A DNA stretch of 9,337 nucleotides, from positions 1 to 9,337 of the forward strand of contig JABDIZ010000033.1 in NCBI GenBank assembly GCA_013003465.1, given 5' to 3'. Source of the stretch: Rhodothermaceae bacterium (lineage in GTDB: Bacteria > Bacteroidota > Rhodothermia > Rhodothermales > Rubricoccaceae). Shown piece by piece: positions 1 through 7,763 of this stretch (position 1 is the first letter of the stretch; every line of letters begins with the position of its first letter). Under the pieces are notes generated by a model. It was not told where the DNA came from and searched no databases. It saw only the letters and a program-made list of their open reading frames with translations. A program made the translations under genes and the position numbers.

Positions 1-1
1 G

Positions 2-832
2 CTCGAGGACGTGGCCGTCGCCGGCGGCGTGCGCCTCGACCCGGACACCTACTGCACCGCGGACAGCGTCGGCGTCGCGCAGCGGGCCGTGGGCGGGCTG
101 CTAAGTGTGACCGACGCTGTGCTGGAGGGCCGCGCCACCAACGGCTTCGCTCTCACGCGGCCACCGGGCCATCACGCCCGCCCCTTCGCCCCGATGGGCT
201 TCTGTCTCTACAGCAACGTCGCGCTGGCCATCCGCCATGCCCAGGCTATCCACGGCGTGGAACGCGTGCTCGTGGTGGACTTCGACGTGCACCACGGCAA
301 TGGCACGCAGGAAGCGTTCTACGACGATCCGTCGGTGCTCGTGGTGACCTCGCAGCAGGTACCCCTCTGGCCGGGCACAGGCGGCATCACCGAGACGGGC
401 GTGGGTGCAGGCGCGGGCTTCACGGTCAACCTGCCCCTCCTAGCGGGCGCGGCGGATGCCGCCGTGCTCCGCCTGTATCAGCGCGTGCTCCCACCGCTCG
501 CGCAGCGCTTCCGCCCGGAGGTCGTTTTCCTATCGGCGGGCTACGATGCCCACCACCTCGACCCCATCGGTGGCCTCGGACTCTCCGTGAAGGGATTGAC
601 CGACCTGACGCTCCTCGTCATGGAGATGGCGGCCACTTACGCTGACGAGCGACTCCTCGTCACCCTCGAAGGGGGCTATCATACCGGCGCGCTGGCGGCG
701 TGTGTGGCCTCCGCCTTCCGCGTGCTCCGCGACCCGACGGCGACAATCCACGATCCGTTCGGCGCACCGGATGCCGAAGGCCCTTCGCTCCACGGTCTTG
801 CCGACGCGGTGTGTGCCGTGCACGCGCTCTAG
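2..832 (+). CDS. Histone deacetylase family protein (class II/AcuC-like zinc amidohydrolase), 5' partial
   Basis: This encodes a zinc-dependent deacetylase of the arginase/deacetylase fold, which removes acyl groups from lysine side chains or related amides in the cytoplasm. The reading frame is open to the left edge, and the text around 'LDPDTY' is internal in the family, so the GTG at 11 is not the real start. About 50 N-terminal residues are probably missing. Counting from that GTG, the conserved 'RPPGHHA' gives the catalytic His pair at 54-55. 'DFDVHHGNGT' supplies the zinc ligands Asp92 and His94, and 'SAGYDAHHLDPIGG' supplies the third ligand, Asp184. 'LEGGY' supplies the transition-state Tyr223. 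All active-site residues are present, so the enzyme should be active. The residue after Asp184-Pro185 is Ile, as in lysine deacetylases such as HDAC6 (Leu) and unlike the Glu of polyamine-specific HDAC10. The substrate is unknown. It is convergent with the next gene and overlaps it by 4 bases. Confidence 0.93.
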   Translation, partial: LEDVAVAGGVRLDPDTYCTADSVGVAQRAVGGLLSVTDAVLEGRATNGFALTRPPGHHARPFAPMGFCLYSNVALAIRHAQAIHGVERVLVVDFDVHHGNGTQEAFYDDPSVLVVTSQQVPLWPGTGGITETGVGAGAGFTVNLPLLAGAADAAVLRLYQRVLPPLAQRFRPEVVFLSAGYDAHHLDPIGGLGLSVKGLTDLTLLVMEMAATYADERLLVTLEGGYHTGALAACVASAFRVLRDPTATIHDPFGAPDAEGPSLHGLADAVCAVHAL

Positions 833-1557
833 TCCCTTGCAGCGAGGCGAAACCCCGTGCCCTGCGCGAGCACCTCAGCGCCGCTGCACATCCGGTCCGA
901 GCCATCGGGCCGCTGATGATAGAGCACGAGCCGCTCGGCCTTGACGGTGGCGCCTTGATCCTCAACGATGCAGCTCAGCCAGGGCGTGATGAACACCACA
1001 TCGAGGTCGGCCCGGGCGAGCAGCGCGCTTGGGTCTTCGGTGTCCCCCACGAAGAAGAGCCGGACGCCCCGCCATGCGACGAGGTACGAGTAGTGCTCCG
1101 TGTTGCTGTGCGGGGTGCGGATCGGGAGGACGCGGAAAGCACCGACTTCGACCGTGTCCAGCAAGGGAAGCACGCGCGCGGACGGCAAAGCGAGGGTCAC
1201 CTCCTCCGGCCCGACGATGAACCAGTCGCGCGCCTGAAACAGCGCAGGGCTGAAGTGATCGGTGTGGCGATGGGTAATCACCGCGACGGCCTCGCCGACG
1301 GGCCGTACGGCCTCAGGCTCATAAACCATGTAGCCGTGCGCACCCGGCTCATACGGCAGGTCGGTCAGCAGCGTCGTGGCGCCATCGCTGATTGCGATTC
1401 CAGCATTGCCGATAAAGCGGAAGGCGAGGGTGTCCTGGGCCCCGTCCAGAGGTCCCGGGGTCAACGGGGCATCCGAGGGAGCGATCTCGCGCGGATAGAA
1501 CACGAGGGCAGCGAGCACCCCGAGGCCTACAGCCAGTAGCAGAAGCGCGCGGTTCAT
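829..1557 (-). CDS. Metallo-beta-lactamase-fold hydrolase with N-terminal membrane anchor or signal
   Basis: A 242-residue MBL-fold protein of the UlaG-like type (COG2220 style). Residues 4-21 form one hydrophobic stretch, so the enzyme is probably exported or anchored with its domain outside the cytoplasmic membrane. The metal site is intact: 'THRHTDHF' gives His96, His98, Asp100 and His101 (HxHxDH), 'TPHS' gives His150, 'VGDTED' gives Asp172, and 'LYHQ' gives His214. The family hydrolyses varied esters, lactones and phosphodiesters, and the sequence does not reveal the substrate. The ATG start at 1555-1557 overlaps the stop of the upstream membrane-protein gene as ATGA, which indicates translational coupling. 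It is the last gene of a methyltransferase - membrane protein - hydrolase operon. Its stop codon shares CTAG with the convergent deacetylase gene. The fold is certain; the substrate is not. Confidence 0.9.
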   Translation of the reverse strand: MNRALLLLAVGLGVLAALVFYPREIAPSDAPLTPGPLDGAQDTLAFRFIGNAGIAISDGATTLLTDLPYEPGAHGYMVYEPEAVRPVGEAVAVITHRHTDHFSPALFQARDWFIVGPEEVTLALPSARVLPLLDTVEVGAFRVLPIRTPHSNTEHYSYLVAWRGVRLFFVGDTEDPSALLARADLDVVFITPWLSCIVEDQGATVKAERLVLYHQRPDGSDRMCSGAEVLAQGTGFRLAARD

Positions 1558-1910
1558 GCCTCGTTCGGGGAGGGGCCGAGCGCGTGGATCAGCCCGGTTA
1601 CGACGACCATCGCCGCTGCGTTGATGCCTCCGACGAGCATCGCCGAGACGTAGAAGAAGCCGCTGTCACCGCTGGCCGTCTCGCCACCAAGGAGGTGGTA
1701 GACCGTGTGGACCGTCTCGGCGAGCAGGCTCCCGCCGAGCGCCCCGGCGACCACCGCGAGCAGGCGCGTCCGCAGCGGCGCGGTGCGCGTGACCCAGAGC
1801 GCCAGCCCGATCCCCGCCGCCGACACCGCCATCACGGCGGACTTGCCGAGGGCGGCCAGGATGAGCAGGACACCCACACCGAGGTACGCGAGCAGAAGTC
1901 GGAGCGTCAT
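1554..1910 (-). CDS. Small four-helix integral membrane protein, unknown function
   Basis: A 118-residue, very hydrophobic protein that I do not recognise. Four membrane segments are visible at about residues 3-21, 24-42, 49-64 and 86-110. Between the third and fourth lies 'ETVHTVYHLLGG', with Glu66, His69 and His73 spaced about one helical turn apart. These could bind metal or haem, but that is speculation. The C-terminus is polar. I chose the ATG at 1908-1910 because the frame upstream of it runs inside the methyltransferase gene and reads as low-complexity Arg-rich text. The gene follows the methyltransferase by 16 nt and overlaps the hydrolase start by ATGA, so the three are probably co-transcribed. 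No clear ribosome binding site precedes it, and a TATACT box lies only 6 nt upstream of the start, so a leaderless internal transcript is possible. Confidence 0.8.
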   Translation of the reverse strand: MTLRLLLAYLGVGVLLILAALGKSAVMAVSAAGIGLALWVTRTAPLRTRLLAVVAGALGGSLLAETVHTVYHLLGGETASGDSGFFYVSAMLVGGINAAAMVVVTGLIHALGPSPNEA

Positions 1911-1926
1911 GCGTGCAGTATACGCG

Positions 1927-2661
1927 CTACGAAACCAGAGGCTTGCGGCACAGCACGGCCTCCAGCGGGCGCTCCACCTCGGAGTGGTGCCAGGGATGGA
2001 TCTCCGGCTCAAACCCGGCGTCGCGGCAGAGCGCGAGCCAGCGGTCCCGCGCAACCAGCCCGAAAACATGCCGGTCATGAACCGTCCGCACTTCGCCCCC
2101 CTCACGGAGCAATAGGACAACGTGCATTTCGGCCGTCGTATCGGTCGGATCGGGGTCGAAAGACCATTCCAAGTAGCGGATCGCGCGACCGTCCTTGCCG
2201 TCGTGCCCGCCCGTCTCGGTAGTAGGAACAAACGTCTCGGCGAAGTAATCGGGGGCGAGCAGCGCGACCCCACCACGACGGCAATGCAGGAACGCCGTTT
2301 CGAGGGTCGCGGCGAGATCAGCCTCGGTGGTGAGGTACATGATGGCGTCGTGGATAAATACGGCGTCGAACGTCCGACCGAGGCGCACCGTGCGCATGTC
2401 GCCGACGCGGTGGGGGCACTCGGGATTGAGCGCTTCGCTGACAGCCACCATGCCAGGGGCGAGGTCCACCAATGTCAGGGCAAAGTGCGCCTTCATATGG
2501 AAGGCGTTGTTGCCGCCGCCGCTGCCGAGTTCGAGGACGGTCTGGGGCGCGCACGACTCCTGCAAGAGTGCGGTGAAGGTAGCCGCCTCCTCGGCGTAAT
2601 CCTCCGGCGCCGAGAGGAGCGGCCACCATGCAGCGAGATCGGAATAGAGAAGAGGGAGCAT
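1927..2661 (-). CDS. Class I SAM-dependent methyltransferase
   Basis: A 244-residue soluble Rossmann-fold methyltransferase that transfers a methyl group from S-adenosylmethionine to an unidentified small molecule or protein. Motif I is 'VLELGSGGGNNA' at 42-53, the glycine-rich SAM loop. Motif II is 'LTLVDLAPGMV' at 62-72, whose Asp66 should bind the SAM ribose. The 'VGDMRTVRLGRTFDAVFIHD' stretch (86-105) holds the adenine-contacting Asp88 and motif IV. 'GGVALLAPDYF' (130-140) is the post-motif strand. A beta-rich C-terminal part (165-238) probably carries substrate contacts. The length is normal for the family, with no truncation. The ATG at 2659-2661 sits just ahead of the predicted first helix and has no Shine-Dalgarno match. 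It is the first gene of the three-gene minus-strand operon and is divergent from the cation-chloride cotransporter. The substrate cannot be read from the sequence. Confidence 0.93.
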   Translation of the reverse strand: MLPLLYSDLAAWWPLLSAPEDYAEEAATFTALLQESCAPQTVLELGSGGGNNAFHMKAHFALTLVDLAPGMVAVSEALNPECPHRVGDMRTVRLGRTFDAVFIHDAIMYLTTEADLAATLETAFLHCRRGGVALLAPDYFAETFVPTTETGGHDGKDGRAIRYLEWSFDPDPTDTTAEMHVVLLLREGGEVRTVHDRHVFGLVARDRWLALCRDAGFEPEIHPWHHSEVERPLEAVLCRKPLVS

Positions 2662-2787
2662 AGGGAGAACAGGTCGGCAGGGAACGATGGCGACGGTCGC
2701 ACGGTCGGAGCACCCGGTACGTCTCGCAGCGCATCGGGGTACCTACCCGGGGCCGTATACTGAGCGCCTCGCCGTTCGCCAGCGCCG
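2662..2787. promoter_or_regulatory. Divergent intergenic region with weak promoter-like elements
   Basis: These 126 bases separate the divergent methyltransferase operon and the cotransporter gene and must carry the promoters of both, unless the operon start is elsewhere. On the plus strand TATACT at 2756-2761 resembles a -10 box and lies 26 nt before the cotransporter ATG. No TTGACA-like element stands 17 bases upstream of it. A short imperfect palindrome, GGGTA-CC-TACCC, lies at 2737-2748 just ahead of that box, where an operator could sit. No riboswitch-like structure was recognised, and there is no obvious minus-strand promoter. The location is secure; the assignment of elements is weak. 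Confidence 0.25.
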
Positions 2788-5058
2788 ATGCCCGCCGACC
2801 TGCCCGAGGCACCCTCCTTCCCTACCGAGCCTGAGTCCGCCGACGGGCTCACCGAGAAGGTACATGAGCGGAAGCTCTTCGGCACGTTTGGGGGCGTGTT
2901 CACGCCGACGCTGCTGACGATCCTCGGCGTAATCATGTACCTGCGCGAGGGGTGGGTGATCGGCAACGCCGGGCTCCTCGGCGGCTTCGGCATCATCCTG
3001 CTGGCCTTCGGCATCACGGCCTGCACCGGCCTCGCCATGTCGTCGATCACGACGAACATCCGGATCGGGGCCGGAGGCGCCTACGCCATCATCTCGCAGT
3101 CGTTGGGGCTGGAGGTGGGGGGCAGCCTGGGCATCCCGCGCTACCTCTCGCAGGCGCTCGCCATCACGCTCTACATCTTCGGCTTCCGCGAGGGCTGGCG
3201 CTGGGTCTTTCCCGAGCACCACGCCTTCCTCGTCGATGTCGTCGTGTTCCTCCTGCTCTGGGGAATCGCCTACAAGAGCGCCGATTTGGCGATCAAGACA
3301 CAGTACGTGATCATGGCCGTCATCGCGGCCTCGCTCGTCTCGATTGCCGTGGCCGCCGCCAACGGTTCCATGCAGTACGAGCTGACCGACGTGGGGCTCT
3401 GGGGGCCATTCGTCGGCGCGCCCGAAGACAACTTCACCGGAACCAACTTCTGGATCGTGTTCGCCGTGTTCTTCCCCGCGGCCACGGGCATCATGGCCGG
3501 GGCCAACATGTCGGGCGACCTGAAGAACCCGCGGCGCAGCATCCCCATCGGAACGATGGCGGCTATCGGGGTGAGCCTAGTGATCTACCTGCTGCTGGCG
3601 TACTGGTTGGCGCGGAGTGCCACGCCGGAAGAACTCGTCTCGAACTACTACGTGATGATTGAGAAGGCGTACTGGGGACCCGCTGTCGTGGCCGGACTCT
3701 TCGGTGCCACGTTCTCCTCCGCCCTCGCCTCGATGGTGGGCTCGGCGCGCATCCTGCAAGCGATGGGCGAGCATGGGATCGTGCCCCGCGGCAAGTGGCT
3801 GGGCGAGTTGACCGGGCGGGGCGAGCCGCGCAACGCCATGCTGGCCACCGGCGTCATCGTCTTTCTGACGCTGCTCCTGCGCGACCTCAACGCCATCGCC
3901 CCGCTCATCACCACGTTCTTCCTCATCACCTACGCGATGCTCAACGTGGTGGTGCTGGTCGAGCAAGGCATGGGGCTGGTGAGCTTCCGGCCGCTGCTGC
4001 GGGTGCACTGGCTGATCCCGGCCCTCGGGCTGGCGGGCTCGGTGCTGGCAATGTTCATCATCAACCCGGTCGTGAGCCTCCTGTCCGTCGGGGTGGTGCT
4101 CGCGTTCTACGGCGTGCTCACGCGCCGCCGCCTCGACGCGCCCTTCGAGGACGTGCGGAGCGGCCTCTTCGTGGCGCTCGCCGAGTGGGCGGCCAAGCGC
4201 GTGGTGGAAATGCCGACGATGCAGGAGCGCGCGTGGAAGCCCAACCTACTGGTGCCTGTCGAGGACCCGCATGAGTTGCGGGGGACGTTCCTCATCATCC
4301 AAAACATCGCGTACCCGAAGGGCTCAGTGAAGCTGCTCGGCCTCCACGCGGGCCAGGAGAACGGCCTCGCCGACCGGTTGCCCCGCCTGACGAAGGCCTT
4401 CCGCGAGCGCGGCGTCTTCGCCACCTCGACGGTCGTCGCCAACGGCGCGAGCAAGCACGGCGACGGCGGCTTTGCCGACCGCCTCATCACCGGGACGCAG
4501 GTGCTCCAGGGGGCCTTCTTCCGCCCCAACATCGTGTTTCTCCACGCGCCACAGACGCCTGAGCGGGAGGATGCCTACGGCCGCGTGATCGCCGAGGCCG
4601 CCGAGCAGAACCTCGGCGTGCTCCTCTACGCGCCGCACCCCGTTGCGGGGGTGGGGCAGCGCCGCTCCATCAACGTCTGGATCCGCGACCGCAGCCCAGA
4701 CTGGCATCTCTCCTGGGACATCGGCAATCTTGACCTTTCCATCCTGACGGCCTATAAGCTCAAACGCAACTGGGACGCCGCCCTCCGCCTCATCACCGTG
4801 GTCGAGGACGAGGCCGAGATGGACAAAGCACGCGAGTTCATGGTCCGGCTCACCGACCTCGCCCGCATCCCCGACACCGCCGTCGTGGTCGCGCCGGGGT
4901 CGTTCTTCGACTTTATCCGCATCGCGCCGCAGGCCGACCTCAACCTCTTCGGCCTTGTCCCCGACCCCAACTTCGACTTCATCCGGCGGATGGTGCAGGC
5001 GACGCACTCGACCTGCCTCTTCGTCCGCGACTCCGGACATGAGAGCGCTCTGGCCTGA
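2788..5058 (+). CDS. Cation-chloride cotransporter (SLC12/CCC family, APC fold) with C-terminal cytoplasmic domain
   Basis: A 756-residue secondary transporter that should move Cl- together with K+ and/or Na+ across the cytoplasmic membrane for osmotic and ion balance. A short N-terminus of about 30 residues is followed by TM1 with 'TLLTILGVIMYLREGW' (41-56) and 'RIGAGGAYAIISQSLG' (92-107). The family signature 'PAATGIMAGANMSGDLKNP' falls in TM6 (230-248), 'GATFSSALASM' in TM8 (306-316), and 'ITYAMLNVVVL' in TM10 (380-390). The membrane part ends near 445. 'RAWKPNLLVPV' (481-491) begins a C-terminal domain of about 270 residues, like the universal-stress-protein-type domain of archaeal and eukaryotic CCCs. 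'KNPRRSIP' and the TM6 signature separate it from amino-acid permeases of the same fold. The gene stands alone between divergent and convergent neighbours. The ATG at 2788 is the natural start because no conserved sequence precedes it. The family call is firm; ion stoichiometry is not (see findings). Confidence 0.95.
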   Translation: MPADLPEAPSFPTEPESADGLTEKVHERKLFGTFGGVFTPTLLTILGVIMYLREGWVIGNAGLLGGFGIILLAFGITACTGLAMSSITTNIRIGAGGAYAIISQSLGLEVGGSLGIPRYLSQALAITLYIFGFREGWRWVFPEHHAFLVDVVVFLLLWGIAYKSADLAIKTQYVIMAVIAASLVSIAVAAANGSMQYELTDVGLWGPFVGAPEDNFTGTNFWIVFAVFFPAATGIMAGANMSGDLKNPRRSIPIGTMAAIGVSLVIYLLLAYWLARSATPEELVSNYYVMIEKAYWGPAVVAGLFGATFSSALASMVGSARILQAMGEHGIVPRGKWLGELTGRGEPRNAMLATGVIVFLTLLLRDLNAIAPLITTFFLITYAMLNVVVLVEQGMGLVSFRPLLRVHWLIPALGLAGSVLAMFIINPVVSLLSVGVVLAFYGVLTRRRLDAPFEDVRSGLFVALAEWAAKRVVEMPTMQERAWKPNLLVPVEDPHELRGTFLIIQNIAYPKGSVKLLGLHAGQENGLADRLPRLTKAFRERGVFATSTVVANGASKHGDGGFADRLITGTQVLQGAFFRPNIVFLHAPQTPEREDAYGRVIAEAAEQNLGVLLYAPHPVAGVGQRRSINVWIRDRSPDWHLSWDIGNLDLSILTAYKLKRNWDAALRLITVVEDEAEMDKAREFMVRLTDLARIPDTAVVVAPGSFFDFIRIAPQADLNLFGLVPDPNFDFIRRMVQATHSTCLFVRDSGHESALA

Positions 5059-5115
5059 GTCGCAGAGCTCCGAGAGCACAGCGTGCCGTTGGCCGGCCCC
5101 ACCGTCGCAGTTCCT

Positions 5116-6792
<1,677 letters not shown>

Positions 6793-6832
6793 GAGGACTT
6801 GATGAGGAGCCGACGGAGCAAACGGAAGAGCG

Positions 6833-6916
6833 GTTGAACGAAGCTACGGAAGCGCCGACGTTCGGAGCGACTGAGAACGCCCGCGCCCTTCGTCGGCGTG
6901 CAGCGACGGGTTAGCA
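6833..6916 (-). repeat. Imperfect inverted repeat, attC-like architecture (element 2)
   Basis: A perfect 8-base inverted repeat, CGCCGACG at 6853-6860 and CGTCGGCG at 6891-6898, encloses a 30-base loop. Outside it, an AAC at 6837-6839 and a GTT at 6910-6912 lie 13 and 11 bases from the arms. Read on the minus strand it begins TGCTAAC, continues with CGTCGCTGCA, and ends GTTCAAC. That is the order and spacing of an integron attC site (R''-L''-loop-L'-R'). The outer boxes match the RYYYAAC/GTTRRRY consensus only partly and do not pair well with each other, so it could be an eroded attC or simply a GC-rich hairpin. It follows the coding-looking fragment by 22 bases. Confidence 0.3.
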
Positions 6917-6938
6917 GGACGGGCTATCCCTGACACGT

Positions 6939-7085
6939 TCACGAGCCCAGGGCCACCGCCGATAGGGGGATGGCGAGAATGTCTTCGCCGTTGGTGAACA
7001 CGAGGAGACCCAGGCTCTCGACGGGCTGGATGCCCCACACGTACGGCAACCCCGAGACTCTCCGCGCGACGGGGGCGCCGGGGCA
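6939..7085 (-). pseudogene. Probable C-terminal remnant of an unrecognised protein
   Basis: A 48-codon stretch ending in TGA reads as protein-like text: 'YVWGIQPVESLGLLVFTN' and then 'GEDILAIPLSAVALGS'. Its third codon positions are mostly G or C, as in the neighbouring real genes. The frame continues upstream without a stop but becomes Cys/Arg/Ser-rich nonsense across a hairpin and into the next gene, so the start is missing. I do not recognise the family. It may be the tail of a decayed gene, or a small protein begun from a non-ATG codon such as the TTG before Pro-Tyr-Val. The surrounding frames give no better reading. Confidence 0.27.
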
Positions 7086-7111
7086 GTGTAGACACCCCCG
7101 CTCAGACAAGG

Positions 7112-7200
7112 CAAGAACGCTCAAGCGTGCTGTCGGCCTGCAGCGGTGGCTTCTGCGTTCTGTTTCTGAAGTCCCGACCTGCTGGGCGAACGGTTGATGA
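7112..7200 (-). repeat. Hairpin element downstream of the small membrane-protein gene (attC-like element 1 or terminator)
   Basis: The core at 7114-7161 is a 13-base inverted repeat with 11 matches. AGAACGCTCAAGC at 7114-7126 pairs with GCTTCTGCGTTCT at 7149-7161, with one 2x2 mismatch. An inner GCTG (7129-7132) pairs with CAGC (7141-7144). The folded strand would be a long stem with internal bulges and an 8-base loop. A wider layout, AAC (7116-7118), GTCGG (7132-7136), CCGAC (7174-7178) and GTT (7193-7195), repeats the spacing of the element at 6833-6916, and on the minus strand it begins directly after the TAG of the membrane-protein gene. It could be an eroded attC, or an intrinsic terminator for that gene, though the tract after it is only moderately T-rich. 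Confidence 0.4.
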
Positions 7201-7641
7201 CTACGATTCCGATTGCCTGCGCCACGGAGCGTCCAACAAGAAAGCGACCACCGCCACCAGACACGCAACAGCGTTCCCGTACCAGGGCGGCGACGCTGGT
7301 GTCTCACGGAACACCGCCAACGTAGCAAGAAGTGTTGGGATGTAGAAGAGAAGCAACAGCATCGGTACCAGCACTCGTGCCCACGGCTCTCCTCGCCGAA
7401 CCGGAAGCGCGACCAGAACCAGCGTGGCGACACCCAGTGCAACCCAGCCTGCCCCAGCCACATCCATCAAGGCGCCGATGAGGGCCTGTAGTGTCGGCTC
7501 CACGTCATCCCAACTTCGACTCAGCGCCTCTGCGTGATAGGGCATGAAAGACTCTCGGAACAGATAGACTGCTCCAAGCCCAATGCTCACGATTCCATCC
7601 ATCGCATATAGGCTTGCGGCGAGCTTCGAGCGCAACGGCAT
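7201..7641 (-). CDS. Small four-helix membrane protein with atypical codon use
   Basis: A 146-residue membrane protein of an uncharacterised family that I cannot name. Hydrophobic segments lie at about 8-28, 51-79, 88-111 and 122-137. Between the first two is an acidic, aromatic loop with 'FMPYHAEALSRSWDDVEP' (32-49), and between the second and third 'VRRGEPWARV' (81-90). The C-terminus is basic and polar, which suggests both ends are cytoplasmic. I chose the ATG at 7639-7641 over the adjacent GTG at 7642-7644. A GAGG lies 7 bases before the ATG, and the preceding small ORF ends as TGATG on it. Codons end in A or T far more often (GCA, GGA, CTT, GTT, TAT) than in neighbouring genes, and GC is about 60% by hand count, so it looks horizontally acquired. 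A strong hairpin follows the stop. Confidence 0.8.
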   Translation of the reverse strand: MPLRSKLAASLYAMDGIVSIGLGAVYLFRESFMPYHAEALSRSWDDVEPTLQALIGALMDVAGAGWVALGVATLVLVALPVRRGEPWARVLVPMLLLLFYIPTLLATLAVFRETPASPPWYGNAVACLVAVVAFLLDAPWRRQSES

Positions 7642-7763
7642 CACACGTCCTCGATTGGGGCAGCGGCGGCTTCTTCGATTCCGGCCTCAGCCATGCGGTG
7701 AAGGGCGTGCTCTAGGTGCTGCGTGTCGAGCTGAAGCGGACCTGTCCCGGGCCTCCCTGACAC
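7641..7763 (-). CDS. Possible 40-residue small protein, coupled to the downstream membrane protein
   Basis: A short frame starting with GTG at 7761-7763 encodes 40 residues and stops with TGA at 7641-7643. That stop overlaps the ATG of the membrane-protein gene by one base (TGATG), a common translational-coupling arrangement. Its C-terminal half, 'LDTQHLEHALHRMAEAG' followed by 'IEEAAAAPIEDV', reads as an amphipathic, acidic helix with G/C-ending codons, unlike random GC-rich translation. The frame is the same as that of the upstream oxidoreductase and has no stop from that gene's TGA onward, so it could instead be a former C-terminal extension. No ribosome binding site is evident and I do not recognise a family. 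Confidence 0.35.
   Translation of the reverse strand: MSGRPGTGPLQLDTQHLEHALHRMAEAGIEEAAAAPIEDV

Larger units (their letters stand above)
6793..7200. other. 408-base intergenic region with decayed-ORF and hairpin content
   Basis: No convincing intact gene was found on either strand. The region holds a coding-looking C-terminal fragment on the minus strand (6939-7085) and two imperfect inverted-repeat elements (6833-6916 and 7112-7200). It must also hold whatever promoter drives the DUF885-like gene that starts at 6792. I could not pick out a -10/-35 pair there with confidence. The end next to the membrane-protein gene is AT-richer than the flanking genes. Longer frames crossing the region on both strands read as Arg/Pro/Ser-rich nonsense and were not accepted. 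Confidence 0.6.

Noticed and set aside
700..1539. 279-codon plus-strand frame antisense to the MBL hydrolase
   Set aside because: Its translation is Arg/Glu/His-rich without any fold motif, and the minus strand carries an intact metal-binding hydrolase. It is a shadow of GC-rich coding.
1911..2276. Upstream extension of the small membrane-protein frame inside the methyltransferase gene
   Set aside because: The extension translates to Arg/Ser-rich text with no hydrophobic segments and overlaps conserved methyltransferase motifs in another frame. The ATG at 1910 is the better start.
2737..2748. GGGTA-CC-TACCC as a repressor operator
   Set aside because: The arms are only five bases, no regulator gene is nearby and no second copy was seen. 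It is noted in the intergenic entry but not claimed as an operator.
5042..5051. Perfect 10-base palindrome AGAGCGCTCT at the end of the cotransporter gene
   Set aside because: It lies inside the final codons, has no T-tract after it, and is short enough to be chance in GC-rich coding sequence.
5059..5115. Terminator between the convergent cotransporter and DUF885-like genes
   Set aside because: Only a 4-base stem (GCTC-CGA-GAGC) and a GGCCGGCC palindrome are present, and neither is followed by a T-run.
7086..7463. Upstream part of the long minus-strand frame that ends at 6939
   Set aside because: It overlaps the real membrane-protein gene in another frame and reads as Trp/Cys/Arg/Ser-rich nonsense. 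Only the last 48 codons look like coding sequence.
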